A stretch of 64,000 nucleotides of DNA from Strigops habroptila (lineage: Eukaryota; Chordata; Aves; Psittaciformes; Psittacidae), in the NCBI RefSeq assembly GCF_004027225.2, contig NC_044302.2:74063239-74127238 (forward strand). Direction: 5' to 3'. This document shows positions 49,398 through 64,000 of the stretch, in pieces; within the stretch, counting starts at the first letter, position 1; each line of letters begins with the position of its first letter. The notes beneath the pieces were generated by a model. It was not told the DNA's origin, did no database searches, and saw nothing but the letters and a program-made list of their open reading frames with translations. Both the position numbers and the translations under genes were made by a program.

Positions 49398-51830
49398 CCT
49401 TTGTTTCTGGCAATGTACTTCCAGCAGCAAAATCTCACCAGCAAAATGAACAAAAAGAAGGCAGCATGACAATGTTATCAGCAGTGAAGTTTCAAAAGCA
49501 GAAAATGCATAAGCTAGGCAAAAATTTCCTTAAATAAACATTACATTTTCCATTGCCTATTTCTAAATGCCATTACATATCTATATATACATACATGAGA
49601 TTGGGTGTATCTCATGTTGTGCCATTAGGCAATGCAGTAAATAAAAGACTAAGAAAGTAGATTGCACAGTATTTAGAAATATTTTACACTTCCCTACTCA
49701 AAAAAGCAGTTCCACTTTCAGGGAAGAAGGCTGCCACCAAGGTGGAAGCTCTCTGCAATCTTTTAAGCTGGGGAAACACCCTGTTGAGACAAACATGATT
49801 GGATTTTCAAAGATTACACAACTACAGAGTACAAAACCTGCTACAGGTTACCTCCACCAGTACAGAATTACCAGCTTGAGATACTAGCTTGTAAACAGGG
49901 TAACAACTTTTCCAACGCAGTGAAAGGATATCGACCTCAGAAGATAAATGTGTCGAGAGAAGAAATACCAAGCAAACAATGTGAAGACAACATTCATGGA
50001 AGAGAAACCTTAAAAACTGAAATGTTGAACACTGTGTGTGAATTACTATTTTAAAGCTCTGATATAAGAAGTAGACAATATTCATGTATGTAACGGAATA
50101 CTAAAATTCAGGTGTTTATTTTTGCTATATCTTAATAATTTTACAGCACATTTAGAATTGGGAAAAAAAAGGACAGAAAAGATTAAAGTTATCCTCAGTT
50201 ATCTGAAGACATGAACAGATTCTGGTATGTTTCTTACCTGCTGCCATCACACTGAACACTGACTGCTATGAAAATAGGACATTACCAAGAATGGGAAAAG
50301 ACTATCTAGGTCAGTTATTAAAGGGTGAAAGCCAGCATTAGTTCCTTTCTAAGTATAGCTAAAATTCATCATATGATAGCTCCGGCACATGAGCCTTTAA
50401 GGACACATAGACAAGCACTATTTTCATCAGCAACTGTCCAGAAAGGCATGCGCTTCAAAGGCCAATTTTAAGAAAGGTAAATGGCCTTAAATAACAAAAC
50501 TCCTATGGAAACTTCTTCAGTTTACATTGTCTCCATTCCCACCAAGATTAGGAATACAGATGGTAAACATGGACAGATCTGAACTGTTGGTCAAGCCTTA
50601 CAGGGCATCATGCATCTCGCAAATTTATGTGCCAAGTCACACCACTTTTTTCATGCGAACTATGCTCATGGTGGATAGTGAATAAAGAACTGCAAACTTT
50701 ATCCTTAACTGAAATCCCTTAGCTGCAGCATAAACCCTCACAATTTTGCATGCATCTCTCTGTTCAACTAAAACCAGCTCTCAGCTAGTTTTAAGAGTAT
50801 TTGTCTCTTGGTGCATAAATCACACAGCCACAGTTGCATTAGAATAATAATTAAGATAGCTGTGATTACTGCTGAGATCTGTAGTGAGTGGCTTTAAGAA
50901 ACAGGTGGGGGCTTAACATGCTGGAGAGCATCACAGCGAATTCACCAGCCACTACCTTGTATTGTGTCTCAGACACCACATTCTTGAATAATTCATACAT
51001 TCTTGAATATAAGTGTGATAGAAACAGGAAAGGTTAACTTGGCAGTGGACCCTGCAACTACAAAAAGTAGACCACAGATCTTCAAGGTATTTGGCACTTC
51101 ATCTGCCTTAAGGAGTTCATACAGGACTTGCAGAAGCAGCAGAGGACTTTCAAACTGTACTCAGAGAACTGCTGATAACTACAGCAGGGAATCCCTGAGC
51201 CACAGGAGATGGGAATATCCCTCTCTGTGATGTATCCTGCTCCCTGGTGCAGGGAAAGGTGTATCAAAAAAGCAGTCAAAACAGATTTCTCAGCACCAGT
51301 GTTAACAGCAACATTTCTTGTTCTGTAACTAATGGGATTTTTCTCTCAAGTAGGAGGTGGCCTTTCATACAAGAGCTATAAAGATGCGTCAGTATTTTGA
51401 AGGTGCCTCCCACCATCATCTCTCTATGAGCTCAGTGACACCCTTGAACGCATGGCTCCCCACAGCGCTGACCTCTCTCTGCTGAGAGCTCGAGGCAGCT
51501 GGCCTTGTTGCGGGATGGGCACATAAACCCTCACTCCCTATGTGTGGTAGCCTATAGTGCTCCGGTGTTGCTCACTTATGATAGCGTATTTTGGAGCTGG
51601 GCAGTTTTTCGCTCATACTGAAATAAAGGCAGCTGTGAATGTGAACACCACTCTATTGCCTCCCCTCCTGAAGCACTTGGCATGCGGCTGCTGTGCTCCA
51701 AAAAGCTACACACACAAACCTTCCCAAAAGTGCCAATTAGCAAGTATGTAGGAAGGTGAAACCTGAAGAGGCGTAGCATTTGGCAGCAGCAGCTCCTTGC
51801 TGGGAAAGCAAGAGCATTAAAGGTTTAATT

Positions 51831-51850
51831 AAAAAAAAAAAAAAAAAAAA
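51831..51850. repeat. Poly-A run of 20
   Basis: Twenty consecutive A lie on the plus strand. It could be the tail of an old retrocopy, but no recognisable source sequence lies upstream and no target duplication was seen. Confidence 0.9.
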
Positions 51851-54800
51851 GAGCAGCTTTAAGAATTTCCACTTTGTTTTATTGACTGCAGCAACGAACA
51901 GTGGCAGAAAGAATGCGACTGTTGGGAGGACATTCAGTCCCACACCACTTGCTGAGGCAAGGTAGGACAAAACAGCAGAAATCGCTTCCTATACATTCTA
52001 GACCTGTGAAGACACCAGCCAGCCTCTCCCAGAATCTGTGAGATTAGTACCTGTTTACATTGCTGCAATAATAAAATAGTATTCAAAAGCAATAATGAAG
52101 ATTACACACCTTAAAAAAAAAAATATCTCTAGGAATCACAGCCTCTCTTTGCATATGAATATTATCTGTAAATATAAATTTCATCTTATTAAAAAGTGTT
52201 GATAAACATTGCAAGTTAGTGTTGACTCATGATGGAGACAACTACTGTCTAAAAACTTGATTAATTTCTCCCTGTGAACAACTTTCAAGGCCTTAGTTAC
52301 AGTAAAAGTAAATATTGCAGACTGAGTTTTGTAGTTAATTAGAAATTACATGTTAATCAGTTCATCTCTTGCTGAAGGAAGGACAAAAATAAAATCGGGG
52401 AGACAACAAGCAGCAGGAAGATATTTGGGCACTCCTTCAGAAATATTATTAGTTTCATCCATTCATCCTGCAGAGCAAAATACCGTAGAAAAACATATTT
52501 CACAAGCCGCTGTGCTCACCCATGTTATAGTGCACTATGAGGGTGACAGATGCTTGAGTTCTTTCCTCTGCAGCACTGGGAAGCGCTGGTCATAGCGATA
52601 CTAAATGCTGCACAGCTGAGTACTGAATAGAGCTCATCTTATCAAAGTCCAGTTGGGGATACCAAACGCCATCATCTCCACAGTGCACTTACAGTTCTGC
52701 ATGGTATCACTGTGTGGTAGCTGTGTGGCTTGTCTATGTACAAACTACTTCTGAAAAACCTGAACATAAAGAAAAATAGTAAGATCTCAGACTATTTCAG
52801 GGCAAAACAAGATAGTTTCCACAAGAACAAATGTTACGTGATTGCCCAATGGTGATCACATTTTTTACAACAATTAGCTGCTTCTCTTTTTTTAGTCCAA
52901 ATTTCTTAATTCCAGAAAGTGATCCCATTAAAAAGCTTATCGTATCACCCTCTTCGGTGTCCAAACACTAATTAATGGCAATAAAAATACACTTTCAACA
53001 TTCAAACCACAACACTTAAAACCTGTTTATGGGACATTATGAAGGAATTACATTTTCTTTCCAGCTTCTAGGGGTCAAGGCAGGTGGCTTCTGAGCACCA
53101 TCAGGTGGAACCTCCACAGTTAATTCCCAAATTTGCCAGAATCTATCAGTGGGCACAGCAATGCATACCTCTACAGAGCAGCCACTGAGGGGAGGGGGGA
53201 ACACAGACATCAGGCTTCTCAATATCCCTCAGGGCCAGCTGTGTTTTGCGCCAGCTTGTAGTTACAGCATGGGTGGAAATTTGCATTAGTTAAAAGTACG
53301 AGGAATAAATAACAGGAACAAAAGATAACCAAATCTCCCAGTGAATGTGTTTTAATTATTTCCTGCCAACTCTCTCACACCAACCTCTAACTCTAGATGA
53401 GATTATTTATTAATTTTATTGTCTTTTTTTCTTAATGTTCTAATCAGTCCTATTCTTGACCTTACCAGATCTGTTGATTAAACGAAGGTTATTTATGTAT
53501 ATTACGAAATCAAAGTGTACCAGGGTATCACGTTGACTTGCAGCAGACTTGTGCTAGTTTTAGCAAACTTTATTCAGAAAATTTCTGAGTCTTTATATGG
53601 GTGTAATCAAGCAAATACCTCTATTCTTGGGGAGACTTTAGCTCCTGCCCCTACTCCATAGGTGCCATAGTAGACTGCCTAATATTCCCAACCAACACAA
53701 TTCGAAGTAAAATAGGACAGGGGGATGTGCTGCAAGCCAAGAGGTATGCCATTTTTACCAGGAACATTTCCTATATGGAGATTCCTCAGCTAATGAGGGT
53801 AAGATTTAAAGGAATTATGAGGACATTGATTTTCAAAAGGCAGGAATCCACTAGGGCAGTTGTATCCTATAGAGAAAGGGAACTTAGGAGAGTTAGGCTA
53901 GTAACATGCTAGGCGTGCATACTACACGTTTACCCCCCTAAAAGCCTCTGAATTTTGACCCAAATCTCTACAAGATCTGTAAGCCTCCCCTGGCTTCAGG
54001 GATGGGAGTTTCATGGGAGATGCTAATGGGACATAGCAAGTTGTCACCACCAAGACCAGCCTGACTTCCAGCCTTCCCAGCTTGCTGCTCCCATGCAGCT
54101 TGCTGGTGGTTTGCACTACTATTAGTTTGTACTACCTTGCCCTCTTCAATCCTGCAAGATCCTAAGATCCCACAGCACGCATATCCAGAGAGTGAAAACA
54201 GCAGCAAAAAAATCCCACAAGGAGACATTGCTAATTTAGCAGTTTAGCTCCCAACCAGCCTCCTGCACAGGGACCTGCTTAAGTCAGCATGCACAGTGCT
54301 GCTTGCTCTGCATATGCTCCTAAACCGAAGCCTGGGCAGCCTGTCCTGCCCTCCAGCCCAACCATTTCTTTTAGCTTAAGCCAGCAGGTTCAGGAGCTGA
54401 TACACTAAAAGCTAACAGCAAGTGCCAAGGTATTATTCTCACCTATTTCACAGCATGTTGTGGGGAGTATTAACAATAGGTAAGTACAGGATGCGCAAAC
54501 ATCCAACTTTCCCAGGCCATTAGTGGTAAAAATGTGCAAGCAGTGACCCCTGCCAACTGATAAGCAGCTGTTTCAGGAAATTCACAGCAGGGTCAAGCCC
54601 AGGTTCAGAGCAGTCACTGCGCACACACTCTGCTGAGGTCAGACCTCTCACGTGAACAGTGTGGCTGACCTCATACAGGTCCTTTTCTCAGTATGTAACT
54701 CACCCTGAAGATGCTTTAACTGCCCCAAAATTCACTGATTGATTGAACTCCATAAAGTGAGGCCAAAACTTTCAGACAAAATTTCTCTCAGCTGGAGAAG

Positions 54801-57800
54801 TTCTTGAAGTTGTAAACCCTAACTTTGCTACCCACTCCCTAAGCTTGGTCAGCCTCCCTGGGTAAAGCATTCAAAGTGCTGACCAACCCATCCAGCTGCA
54901 GATGCCTCTGGTATTTTGCAAGGTGTGACCATTTTCCACTGTGTAGTCTGATTCGCAATACTTACAAAAATAAGAGATACATATAAGTGCACACACTTAC
55001 ATAGGTATCTTTTCTCTGATCAGCCTGGAAAATGGGAGGTTTTCAGCACAATTTCAACTATTGAGGGCAAATGTGGCTAAGGCAGTATAAAAACTGGTGT
55101 TAATATAAATCTTATTTACTGCAAAATGGTGAACAATCAACATATAAGTAAAAGGACCACAAATCTAATTCCCAGCATTGTGGCTACTCCTTCAGGAAAC
55201 TGTATGCTCCTCCTCTCAGTTCAAACTAATTCAACCACAACAAACCAAGACAATCCTCTAAAAATCTGTGCTGTGAGTACTGGGCAGAATTTTATTGGGA
55301 ATAACCCAGTCTTTTCCTACAGAATCTTCATTTCTGCAGGAGACACCATATCAGCGAGACACAGCTGCACAAATCAAGCTTCCTTTTGCCCCTTTTTCCT
55401 TTGCTGGTCAAAGCACTGGTGTTTAACAATTGTTCCTGAAAACAAACTCCTCCTCTCTTACTCACTGAAATATACTTGACTTCAAGCACACTCAGCCCAG
55501 TGGTTACGGCATAATGTAAACCGGTTATTACCCAATTTTCTGTAACTTTTCTATTATAGCATGTATGTATTTCCATTTATCTTTGGTAGACCACAACCTT
55601 TTCACTGGCACTGCTAGCTCTCTTTAAGGTCATCTGTCACTCTAAATTGGAAGGAAGGGTTGAGGTTTCTGTTTGTTTATTTAGTACTGCACTGTGAAAC
55701 AAATAGCAATGATTCTTAATAAGCACCCCTAGGGAACCAGTTTTCCTGAAATATTCCCTTATAATGGTGCAAAGTAATGTTCTGGTGGAGGAGATCATAA
55801 AAAGAAATAGAGCAGAAAGAGTGTTGAGGGATTTTTTTATTATTATTTTAAAAAGGGGAGGAGAAAAAGTAAAGCATACTAGCTTTGTTACCCTTTTCCA
55901 GTACAAGCCTGGCACAGAGAACAGGTGGCTTGTATGAGGTAAAAACTGAGTCTCCTTTCTCCCTATTTTTTTTTAAACTTGGGCATGCTGTGCAGCTTAT
56001 GGATAAACCCATCTGCATTTTCTTTACCCAGAATATCTTTCCTAACTTGTTCTGTGAAACCTGTCACTGGCTTATTCAGTTTGGAAGGACAGCTAGACAC
56101 TTACATAAACATACACCAATCTTACCACATAATATATATTGTGGCTCTAAACTTGTTACCTATCTGAAAACAAGATGGTAAGGTTAGAGATTGTTTTACT
56201 CAGCATTCAATTAAGCAAAATCCTAGCCATTTAACATAGATAACGCAGTCTCATGATGACAGCTGAACAAAGTGTACCTTTTACTAAACCACAGCATCAG
56301 TTAGTTTAACAGTTCAGAAAAAAGAGACATTTTGTAAGTGTTTGGAAGCCTGACTATTAGTAGCATGAAGAGCAGCAATTTTCAGCATAGCAGCGAATTG
56401 TCACAGAGACACATTTAAGGGCGAAGCCAGGCCGGTACCAGCAGTACCATCGACTGGTACCAGCTCTCTGACTAGGAGCCTGCGGAATCACCAGAAACAT
56501 TAGCTGAGGCTGCAATCACAAGCTGTGCTTAGAGATGACATGCTCCTTCAGGAGAGCCTTTGTCTATGTTTTCAGTTACCTCCTACTTACAACAAGAGGG
56601 CCTTTTTCCAACCGCAAAGATTCCCTGGAGTAGCGAGATAAGAGGTTCACGTTCAAGTAGTAATTGTTTTACATAGTCCTCTAGCTTTGCTACTAAGTCA
56701 AAGCAGAGCAATTGCATAAGAAGTTCCTTTGTAAAGTCTGTGCTCCTAATTTGCCTGCCATGTCTTCCCACAGCTGTACTTTAAATCACTGCCTATGAGA
56801 ACAGAACTGTGACTGAGCATCAGCATTTTATAAATTTTCATTCAAGGCACTGAAAATCCAGACCATTTCACAGCAGTGCCCCTTTCAATCACTTAGAGAA
56901 TGGAAGTGAAGTGTCATCCAATTTGCTCTCTTCATGTGAAAGAAGTGTTATTTTTTTCAGCATTTGAGTATCTAATCCAGCCTATATCACACTGCAATTT
57001 CTGCCTGATTAAGAAACTTAATAATATTAACACTCTCAATAAAAAATAAGTAGAGCAATGGGCAATAAACAAACAACTACTCATTCCAACAGCATGAATT
57101 TGTGAATAAACTCTCAGTTGTATTCAAATTGATGAATAATCCAATGTGTCAACTAGCAGACATCTAAACAAGACAAGCAAGAAATAGGGACCCTGCAAAT
57201 AGCAAAATGTAGTTTGTTTAGTTCAACATTCTGACCATTCTGTTTCTACTTGTGTGGGCTTAAGGATTAAAACATTTTTGTATTACATACATTGCTGAGG
57301 CCAAAAAATTCAATTACTTACTTTTATTTTTCTTAAGCCTGCTTGCTTTCTTCTCAGTATTCTTAGAAAAACAAGGTGCATTTTCAACTGAAAATTAAAC
57401 AAACTAAACTAACATTTAACTAAAAATGTTGGGGTTTTTTTGTTGTTTTTTTCTTTAATATAGACACAAATAACACATTAATTAGCTTTTGCTTAACAGA
57501 TGTCAGGTTTGATAGTCTACAAGCCAAAGTTTATTCCTTCTGTTGTCTGTCCTCTTTTTTTTTTTAATTTTATTTTTTATACTTTTATCTCATGCAACTA
57601 GTACAAGTCATAGAAAGATACTGTCGCTTCAGCATAAGAGCACTTGGATACTGGCTGTCTATTCGCAATTTAAAATTTCATAATTCTTTCTCCTACCAAC
57701 ATAATTAACTTGACCTTAAGACCTGATAATCAGTCTCAAAAAACTAAATTTGAATTTCTTATTTCTATTATGTATGAGTGCTAACGGACATACCACAAAA

Positions 57801-60800
57801 GACCCAGTGAAATGGCACTTTTGCGTACCTGAGGCAAGTTTTCCTTCTGGTTTGCCTGTATGGTACTTTCTCTACTTAAGCTACCTCTTGTGCATAATTA
57901 GAAACTGTTTCTTACACCTGATAGCAACTTTTTTTGCTAACTCAAAATAAAAAAGCAAGTGGCTTTCTCATTGATTACTTTCAGTTCCTCTCCAGCAGAA
58001 CCCCATCTCTCTTCTGGTAGGCAGGTCTTGCTAAGGAGAAAATGGTAGGAGCACAAACTCCACCATCTCACAGACATGCTTTGACATTAATGGCTCAGAA
58101 CATGGACCTTTACTTTTTCCAGTGTCTAACAGGGTCATTACCATCTACTCATAAAGGAACTTCAGATACTGTGTCTCAATTCAGCTCTAGCCCTTCAATT
58201 TCTTTTTTCAGTGTAAAGCAGAACTACTGAATTTCAATAAAAGATTGCCAATGTTCACTGGGATTTTTACCCTCATGTTGACATTCAAGTACAGGACAAG
58301 CATCTTGTTATTCAACTAAGTTTATATACTGTGCTTAGTATTTTTGTACATAGAAGGATGCCATATTTTTCTTAACTATGGCTTAATCTTGATAGTTCCT
58401 TCAAGATATCTGCACTTGATATACCTATTTATCCACTGATAACCCTTGGCCAAGAATATGTAAACACAGCCAATAATTTTAGCACACTTTTAGTATTTAG
58501 CAATTGTCCCTATTCCTTCAGCAGAATCCTCCTCACAGGTTACGTATGCAGGTGGCAGTAATGTGTAGTAGATGAACACTTAGCCCTGCTTCTGAGACGT
58601 AAGAGGAAGACAAGAAAAGGAGAAAAGTGCAATTTGCAACTCTGACAATGGGCACCTCCTACCAAAGCTTTTCAGACCTGGAATACCCATTTCTCCTAAA
58701 CATGGATGAGTGGCAGACAAATTGTGAAAGGTGCTTTTGTTGTCACCATAGAATGCTTTTTATACTGAATACTGTTTATCATCATTCTTAGGATTTTTGC
58801 AACTAAAACAAGTTTGCTATAGAACCATCCACAATGCCATCCATTGCAAAGAGTTACTCTTTTTTAAGGAAAAAAAAAAAAAAATTATTAAACTACTAGT
58901 TTTAAGGGTGAAAGTCATCAGTGTGTTTCTCCCATACACAGCAGCAAAAGGAGATAAGAATTGCAAAACAATCCTCTCCTTTCTTTTCAATGGCCAACAC
59001 AGCTACCTCTCACTGTTGTTCAGCATACCACAATACCCAAAGATGGGAGATGAGGGTTGGGAAGAAAGACTTGTTCACAGGCAGAAAGGAAAGTTTATTA
59101 TTAAATCACGTATTGGGAACAGAAGAGGTTTTTCTATTCCCTTTTTAATAAGCACATCTATTATACAGAAACCAGGGTGTGTCTGGGAACCTAATGAAAT
59201 GCATCCAGCAAGTGTCAGCCCACAGGGAAAACACGCAGCCTCACCCCAAGAGGGTGGCAGATGTTACAATAAAATTATTATTTGTGTGTTACACTAATCA
59301 TTACGCTACGTCTAAAGCCAAAGCACCGCTGGCTGTAGTTGCTGTCAGAACTAAACCGCACAGGACGAGGGTTACACAGCTTGCTACAAGGAAAAACTCA
59401 ATGCGGAGGCTTGGCTGCTTCCCATGGTGGTTTGAGTCACTGCTGCTGAGAGAACAGAGGGACAGGAATGAACAGCCAAGGCACAAGAGGGACTTTGGGC
59501 TGGTTTCTACCCCAGCTACCTGCCAAGGATGAGGCAGAGGCACGGGACACAGTGCTGGTCACTTGGCACTCCAAGCCCTGCCAGCAGGGTCATCGCAGGA
59601 TGCTGAGGGGACCACACCAGGTATTTGGCTTTCTGGTCAGCAGGCAAGGAAAATCATACTGCCAACTAGGTATTGAGTCTGTCTGTTTCAAGCATTGCTG
59701 TCTAGTATCTTAAAAAAGTGCATCTGTCTAATATGGGCTGTTTTTTAACCAAGGGATTTTCACATCTCAGCATTTAGCAATCCCATTTACATGGTAAAGA
59801 GTGGATGCCTGCCTCTGCCCAGAGGATGGGGATATGCAGCTCCTCCCAAGAGCAGGAGTCAAAACTTTCCATAAACGCCATAACTTAACCACTGCAGGAG
59901 CCTGCCTGCTTCCTGCACCAGGTCATAATGGGAAAACAACAAAACCCACCTCTTCAACTAACTGCCCAAGTCATATGATGTTACTATGCCATGAGGTCTG
60001 CATTTCACTTGGAGTAGAGCAATACCTCTGCAGGACCCCTGAAGACATCCAGTTTTTAGATTTTGAGTTTTACTAGATGAAAAGCAGGAATGTTTGTGCA
60101 TGAAGTGTAACACCCTCCTGCAGGACAGCATCTTAAAAAGACACCTGTAACAGTGGGGGAAAAAAGAAAAAAAAAAAAGATGGCTCTCCTTCTCATGCCA
60201 GTCTTGTTCATGAGTTTCCTTTCCACCCTGGGGCGGGAGACCTCGAGAGCAGTGATACTGTGATGCTTGATCTCTCAACAGCATCCCACAAGAGAATGGA
60301 AAGTTCTTTAGTTTTGTCATAAAGAAACAAGGTTCGTCAATCTACAAAAAATACCCATACAGGTGTGGAATCTAAAGCTTTTTAAATGAACAAATACTTT
60401 GCTACTGGCACAGTCTGAAGGAGACTGTGCCCTTTTATTAATTGCTAGAGGTTCTGCTTTGTGTACTAAACATCCTTGGAGAGGAGCCCATGGAGCCCAT
60501 GTACATTTTTACACCATGGAAAGCGACTGCTTTCTGTGCCACTTAACTCGCCTGCAATGCTGAACAGCCCTGAGAGGTGAGATCAGCAATCAGTGGACAT
60601 GCCCCAGTCTGGCACCTTTCTTTCAAGTGTAATTACACAGCTTGGTAATAGGAAAGAGTTTGCTTCAGGGGAGTGGATTCACTGCAGAGAAAAGTAAAAT
60701 AGTACATGGCACAGACAGCTTCCTACTAAACCCAGTCACCTTTGTGAACAGCAGACCAAAGCCTTGCTGTGTGCGGGCAAGGCCCCAGTCACTTCTATCC

Positions 60801-63034
60801 ACCCTTCTACTGTCCTTCAGCAACAGAAGAGCTTTGTCTAAAACTGAATAGATCCATTACCTACAGTTGAGCCTTTATCTTAAAATCAAAAGACGACTCA
60901 CCTTTCCCAAGATACTGAAAAGTAAGGGGGGGGAGGAGGCTAATGGCCGAGTCTGGAAGACACCATGGCAAGTAACATGACAGTGGCAGCCTCCCAAGAG
61001 TGGTCACCACCCACTGTGCCAGCTCCAAGGGCCATGGTGGTTACCTATTACAGCCTCTCTCCAAGTCACAGTGGTCAGCTGGTACCATGCATTTAGGAGG
61101 CATTACCTTTACCTGCAGCTCCACTCTGCTCTACCTCAGCCCAGGCAAGCCACAGCCCACCAGGAGCCACCTGGTCACAACTCAGAGGGACAGTACTATG
61201 GTCCTTGCTACCAAGAAGGCTCCTCAGTGACATTTTGCCCCAACAAGAAGTCCTACTGAAAAGCTGATTAGCCATAAAGCTGGCAGGAAGGGAAACAGTC
61301 TTCTGGTATGGAAGGGAGAAGGACTTGGCAACTCCTTGGCCAGCTCACCACATCAGCAATTCAGGTCTCACCATCTGAAGGCAGAGCTGATGAGCTGTGA
61401 CACTGATGATATCATGTCAATTACGAGACCAAACCTGAGCAGCAAGGAAGGAGAGAAATTTCGCTGGCAGACAGTAATGTTTTCTCCTCTCTCACATTAT
61501 AACAATGACTGTTAAAAACAATGCTATGAAAAAAGCAGCAAGTATTTTTTGAATATGTAAACCCCCTCATGTCTGCTGATGTATGCACAAACAGAACAGG
61601 ATTGCCTTGATTCCTGCTCTCCTCCTCTTTGTTTAGAGCTAGAAATACTCAAAAGACTTCAAAATAGAAGACAAAAGAAACACATTTAAGTTTCATGATC
61701 ATATTTTTACCAGTTTAACAACAAGCCTCTGGCAACAGCAAGGAAAACCAAGTATTTTTCCCAGTATTCAGCTATCAGAACAAGACTGGGCAAGAGGGAG
61801 AAATTCTGTACAATAAATACCAATACTCCCCCCCCTTCAGTATTTTTTAAAATCTAAAATTTTGGTAATTTTTTTTTTTAATTATTATTTGGGTTTTTTT
61901 ACTGGCATATCTGAAAGAAAATTAAAACTTTTATAATACAAAGACATCTTAAATGTGTGGCTTGAAAACTATGAACAGGGAACAAATGTTTCCCAGATCT
62001 GCAAAAACTAGGCAGGTTAAAAGGAGAAAGTGAAAGTGAGGTGAACTCACACATGAAACTCCTTGCCACAGGATGCTGACTGTGCTAACAGTCTACACAT
62101 ATTTAAAAACCCAGATGGAAGAAGAATACAATGTATTTGTCCAGCAAGGGCTATTGAAAGAAAGAAACTAATCTGTGTCTTGAGAAAGCTCTGGACCACA
62201 AATTGTTGGAGGTATATTCTGGCAACGCGCTCCATGCCTGCCTGGTTCTTACATTATTCCCTGGGCACTTTTCCCTGGTCACTACCAGACAACAGACTGA
62301 ACCCTGTGGACTTTGACCTGATCCAGTACAGCCACATCCACATAAATAGAACAGAATGAAGTGACAGAGGGAAAGCACCATTTCAGATTGTTTCTTCCAC
62401 TAGTAGCTGCATTAACAGAAGTAGTTTGAAGCGATTGTTTTAAGTATTCAATTCATCTTTTTATAGAAAATGCATACTGAACTCTGCAACTCTAGAAAGA
62501 GCCTAAGGATAGTGTAGAGAGCTTGCACTTCTCTTAAAGCTTTCCAGACAGCTGGCTTTCTGGGTTTCTTTTTTTAAAATCAACACTTAGCATTTCCAGG
62601 CGATTTGGAACGACATTTCAAAGGAGACGCAAGCTCTGTATCATATCTCCACAGGCACATGCCAAAACTTATCCAGAATTGCTAACTAAATTTCAAAGGC
62701 ATGGAAATCTTTGACTAGCTCTCCATCAGGTTGTGCGAGAGTGCCCACAGACAGAACTTGTTTGTGGGGGTGTTGGTCGTCTACAAATAATGCATTTTGC
62801 TAAGGAATGGCTAATGTAAGCCACACATTTCTTGAGAGAAGCCTGGCAAATCTAGGGATTATCACCAGCTAGGAAATAAAGGTCCTTTTCACACCCACAG
62901 CATGTTGTGCTGAAAATTTGTTCCTCTCAGATGGAGAGGAAAATCTGCTCACCTTTCTAATTAGCATGATTTATTTATATACACACAGCATGTTATGAAA
63001 AACAGCGTTTGCAAAGGAGGCCATCCTGTTGAAC

Positions 63035-63050
63035 AGAGAGAGAGAGAGAA
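63035..63050. repeat. AG dinucleotide repeat
   Basis: A short AG microsatellite of about seven units. Confidence 0.9.
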
Positions 63051-64000
63051 CATCCTTCAGGGCATACTCACGCAGATTTACACAGATATTACCTGATAGC
63101 TTAGTCTCCTAAAGCAGCCTGGCTCTTGAGAAAAACAGAGGTGCCTGTTGCCAAACTGCTGTGGCTGCTCACCCTCATGACTGTTACAGAGACTCCTGGG
63201 AACTTCTGAAGGTTGCTTTGTTCATTCTTGGCTTTTTTTTCCTCACTTTAAGTTGTATATCTTGAGGATTACTCCACATAGCACCTTCTTCTCTGTTGAG
63301 CTACCTACTGTACGTACCAGGACTTTCAGCGAGGTAAGGGCAGAGCCCTAAAGGAAAGCCAAGACTGGAGCAGTTTTCTGCCCCAAATATTCTAACATTT
63401 AAAAGAAAAGTCTTCAACCTGTTTCTTAAAAGACTGTTCACACAGGTTTACCACGAGCAAAGCATGAATTCCAAACTGCCTCACCTTCCATCCACTGAAC
63501 CCCCCCGTGGGAGGCTGTCATGCAGAGCCCTCCCTGGAGTCTTGTCACAAGCCCTTTGGGGACACAGTGCTGCTCATTTCCTGCAGGGCTTCCACAGGTA
63601 GCTGCTCAGCTGCCTGCAGTTCAATTCTGCAGGAAGAGGGGGATCAGGCAGCAGGCTCAGATGCGCAGTGTGAGATTCTCACATTTGAGAGGATGCTGCT
63701 GAGCACGATGGCATAGACAATGCCCCACTGCAGCCAAAGGAGGCCAGGTGGCCCATGGAGAGACCAGGAGCTGCTACATTCATAAAGATACGGTGCTTAA
63801 AGTACTACACAGTGATAAAACCCAGACTTCTCTTGTTGGGTTTCCAGACTTGCTCTGCAGGCTAGCACAAAAGGGGACTCAGGGATGACACAGCATTCAA
63901 AGTGCCTCCCAGTGAATAGCTGCTGTGCTCATTTGAGGCATGCCTTTGTCCGATGCTCTCAAGGCACCAGGAATTAGGAGAGGTATTGAAGCAGCATGAT

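Larger units (their letters stand above)
49398..64000 (-). other. KANK1 upstream intron, distal part 2
   Basis: Mostly AT-rich sequence without a recognisable gene, exon or mobile element. Simple runs include 20 A at 51831-51850, 11 T at 57555-57565, 15 A at 58870-58884, 8 C at 61828-61835, 11 T at 61869-61879 and an AG repeat at 63035-63050. By synteny, DOCK8 should lie beyond the high-coordinate end. No DOCK8 exon was seen. Confidence 0.55.

Noticed and set aside
51831..51850. Poly-A run as the tail of a processed pseudogene
   Set aside because: No retrocopy body or flanking duplication could be seen on either side.
58797..59297. Plus-strand ORF of 166 codons
   Set aside because: It is Lys- and Phe-rich, with the A15 run encoding a poly-Lys stretch. 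It shows no domain, splice context or codon bias.

Overview
The window looks like bird nuclear DNA, probably from a neoavian species. It carries several CR1 LINE fragments, a solo ERVL-type LTR of a kind common in birds, and long AT-rich introns. Only one protein-coding gene can be recognised with confidence: KANK1 (KN motif and ankyrin repeat domains 1), on the minus strand. In amniotes KANK1 lies between DOCK8 and DMRT1. In birds this block is on the Z chromosome, so the window is probably Z-linked (inference from synteny; neither neighbour is inside the window).

Layout along the gene, in its own 5'->3' direction (high to low coordinate): 36428-64000 is intron upstream of the start-codon exon, with no promoter or CpG island recognised. 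The start-codon exon is 36311-36427 and encodes 12 residues plus one base. An intron of about 26 kb follows. It contains a degenerate CR1 LINE (23.4-26.7 kb) and a GC-rich, CpG-dense segment with a minus-strand TATA box (about 11.4-11.7 kb). That segment looks like an internal promoter with its own first exon. The very large exon 7750-10404 (885 codons) encodes the talin-binding KN motif, the coiled coils and the long linker. Positions 1-7749 are the next intron. The exon(s) before the ankyrin repeats, and the ankyrin repeats themselves, are not in the window.

All proposed exon joins agree in phase. The start-codon exon and the putative alternative first exon both end after the first base of a codon. 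The large exon begins at the second base of a codon and again ends after a first base. The most notable observation is therefore an internal KANK1 promoter. Its exon carries an ATG that reads in frame into the large exon and would replace the usual 12-residue N-terminus with a different 23-residue one. A second nearby TATA-box unit could supply a short isoform.

The rest of the window is intron with chance ORFs, homopolymer and simple repeats, and decayed retroelements. I found no rRNA, tRNA or CRISPR array, and no clear second gene.
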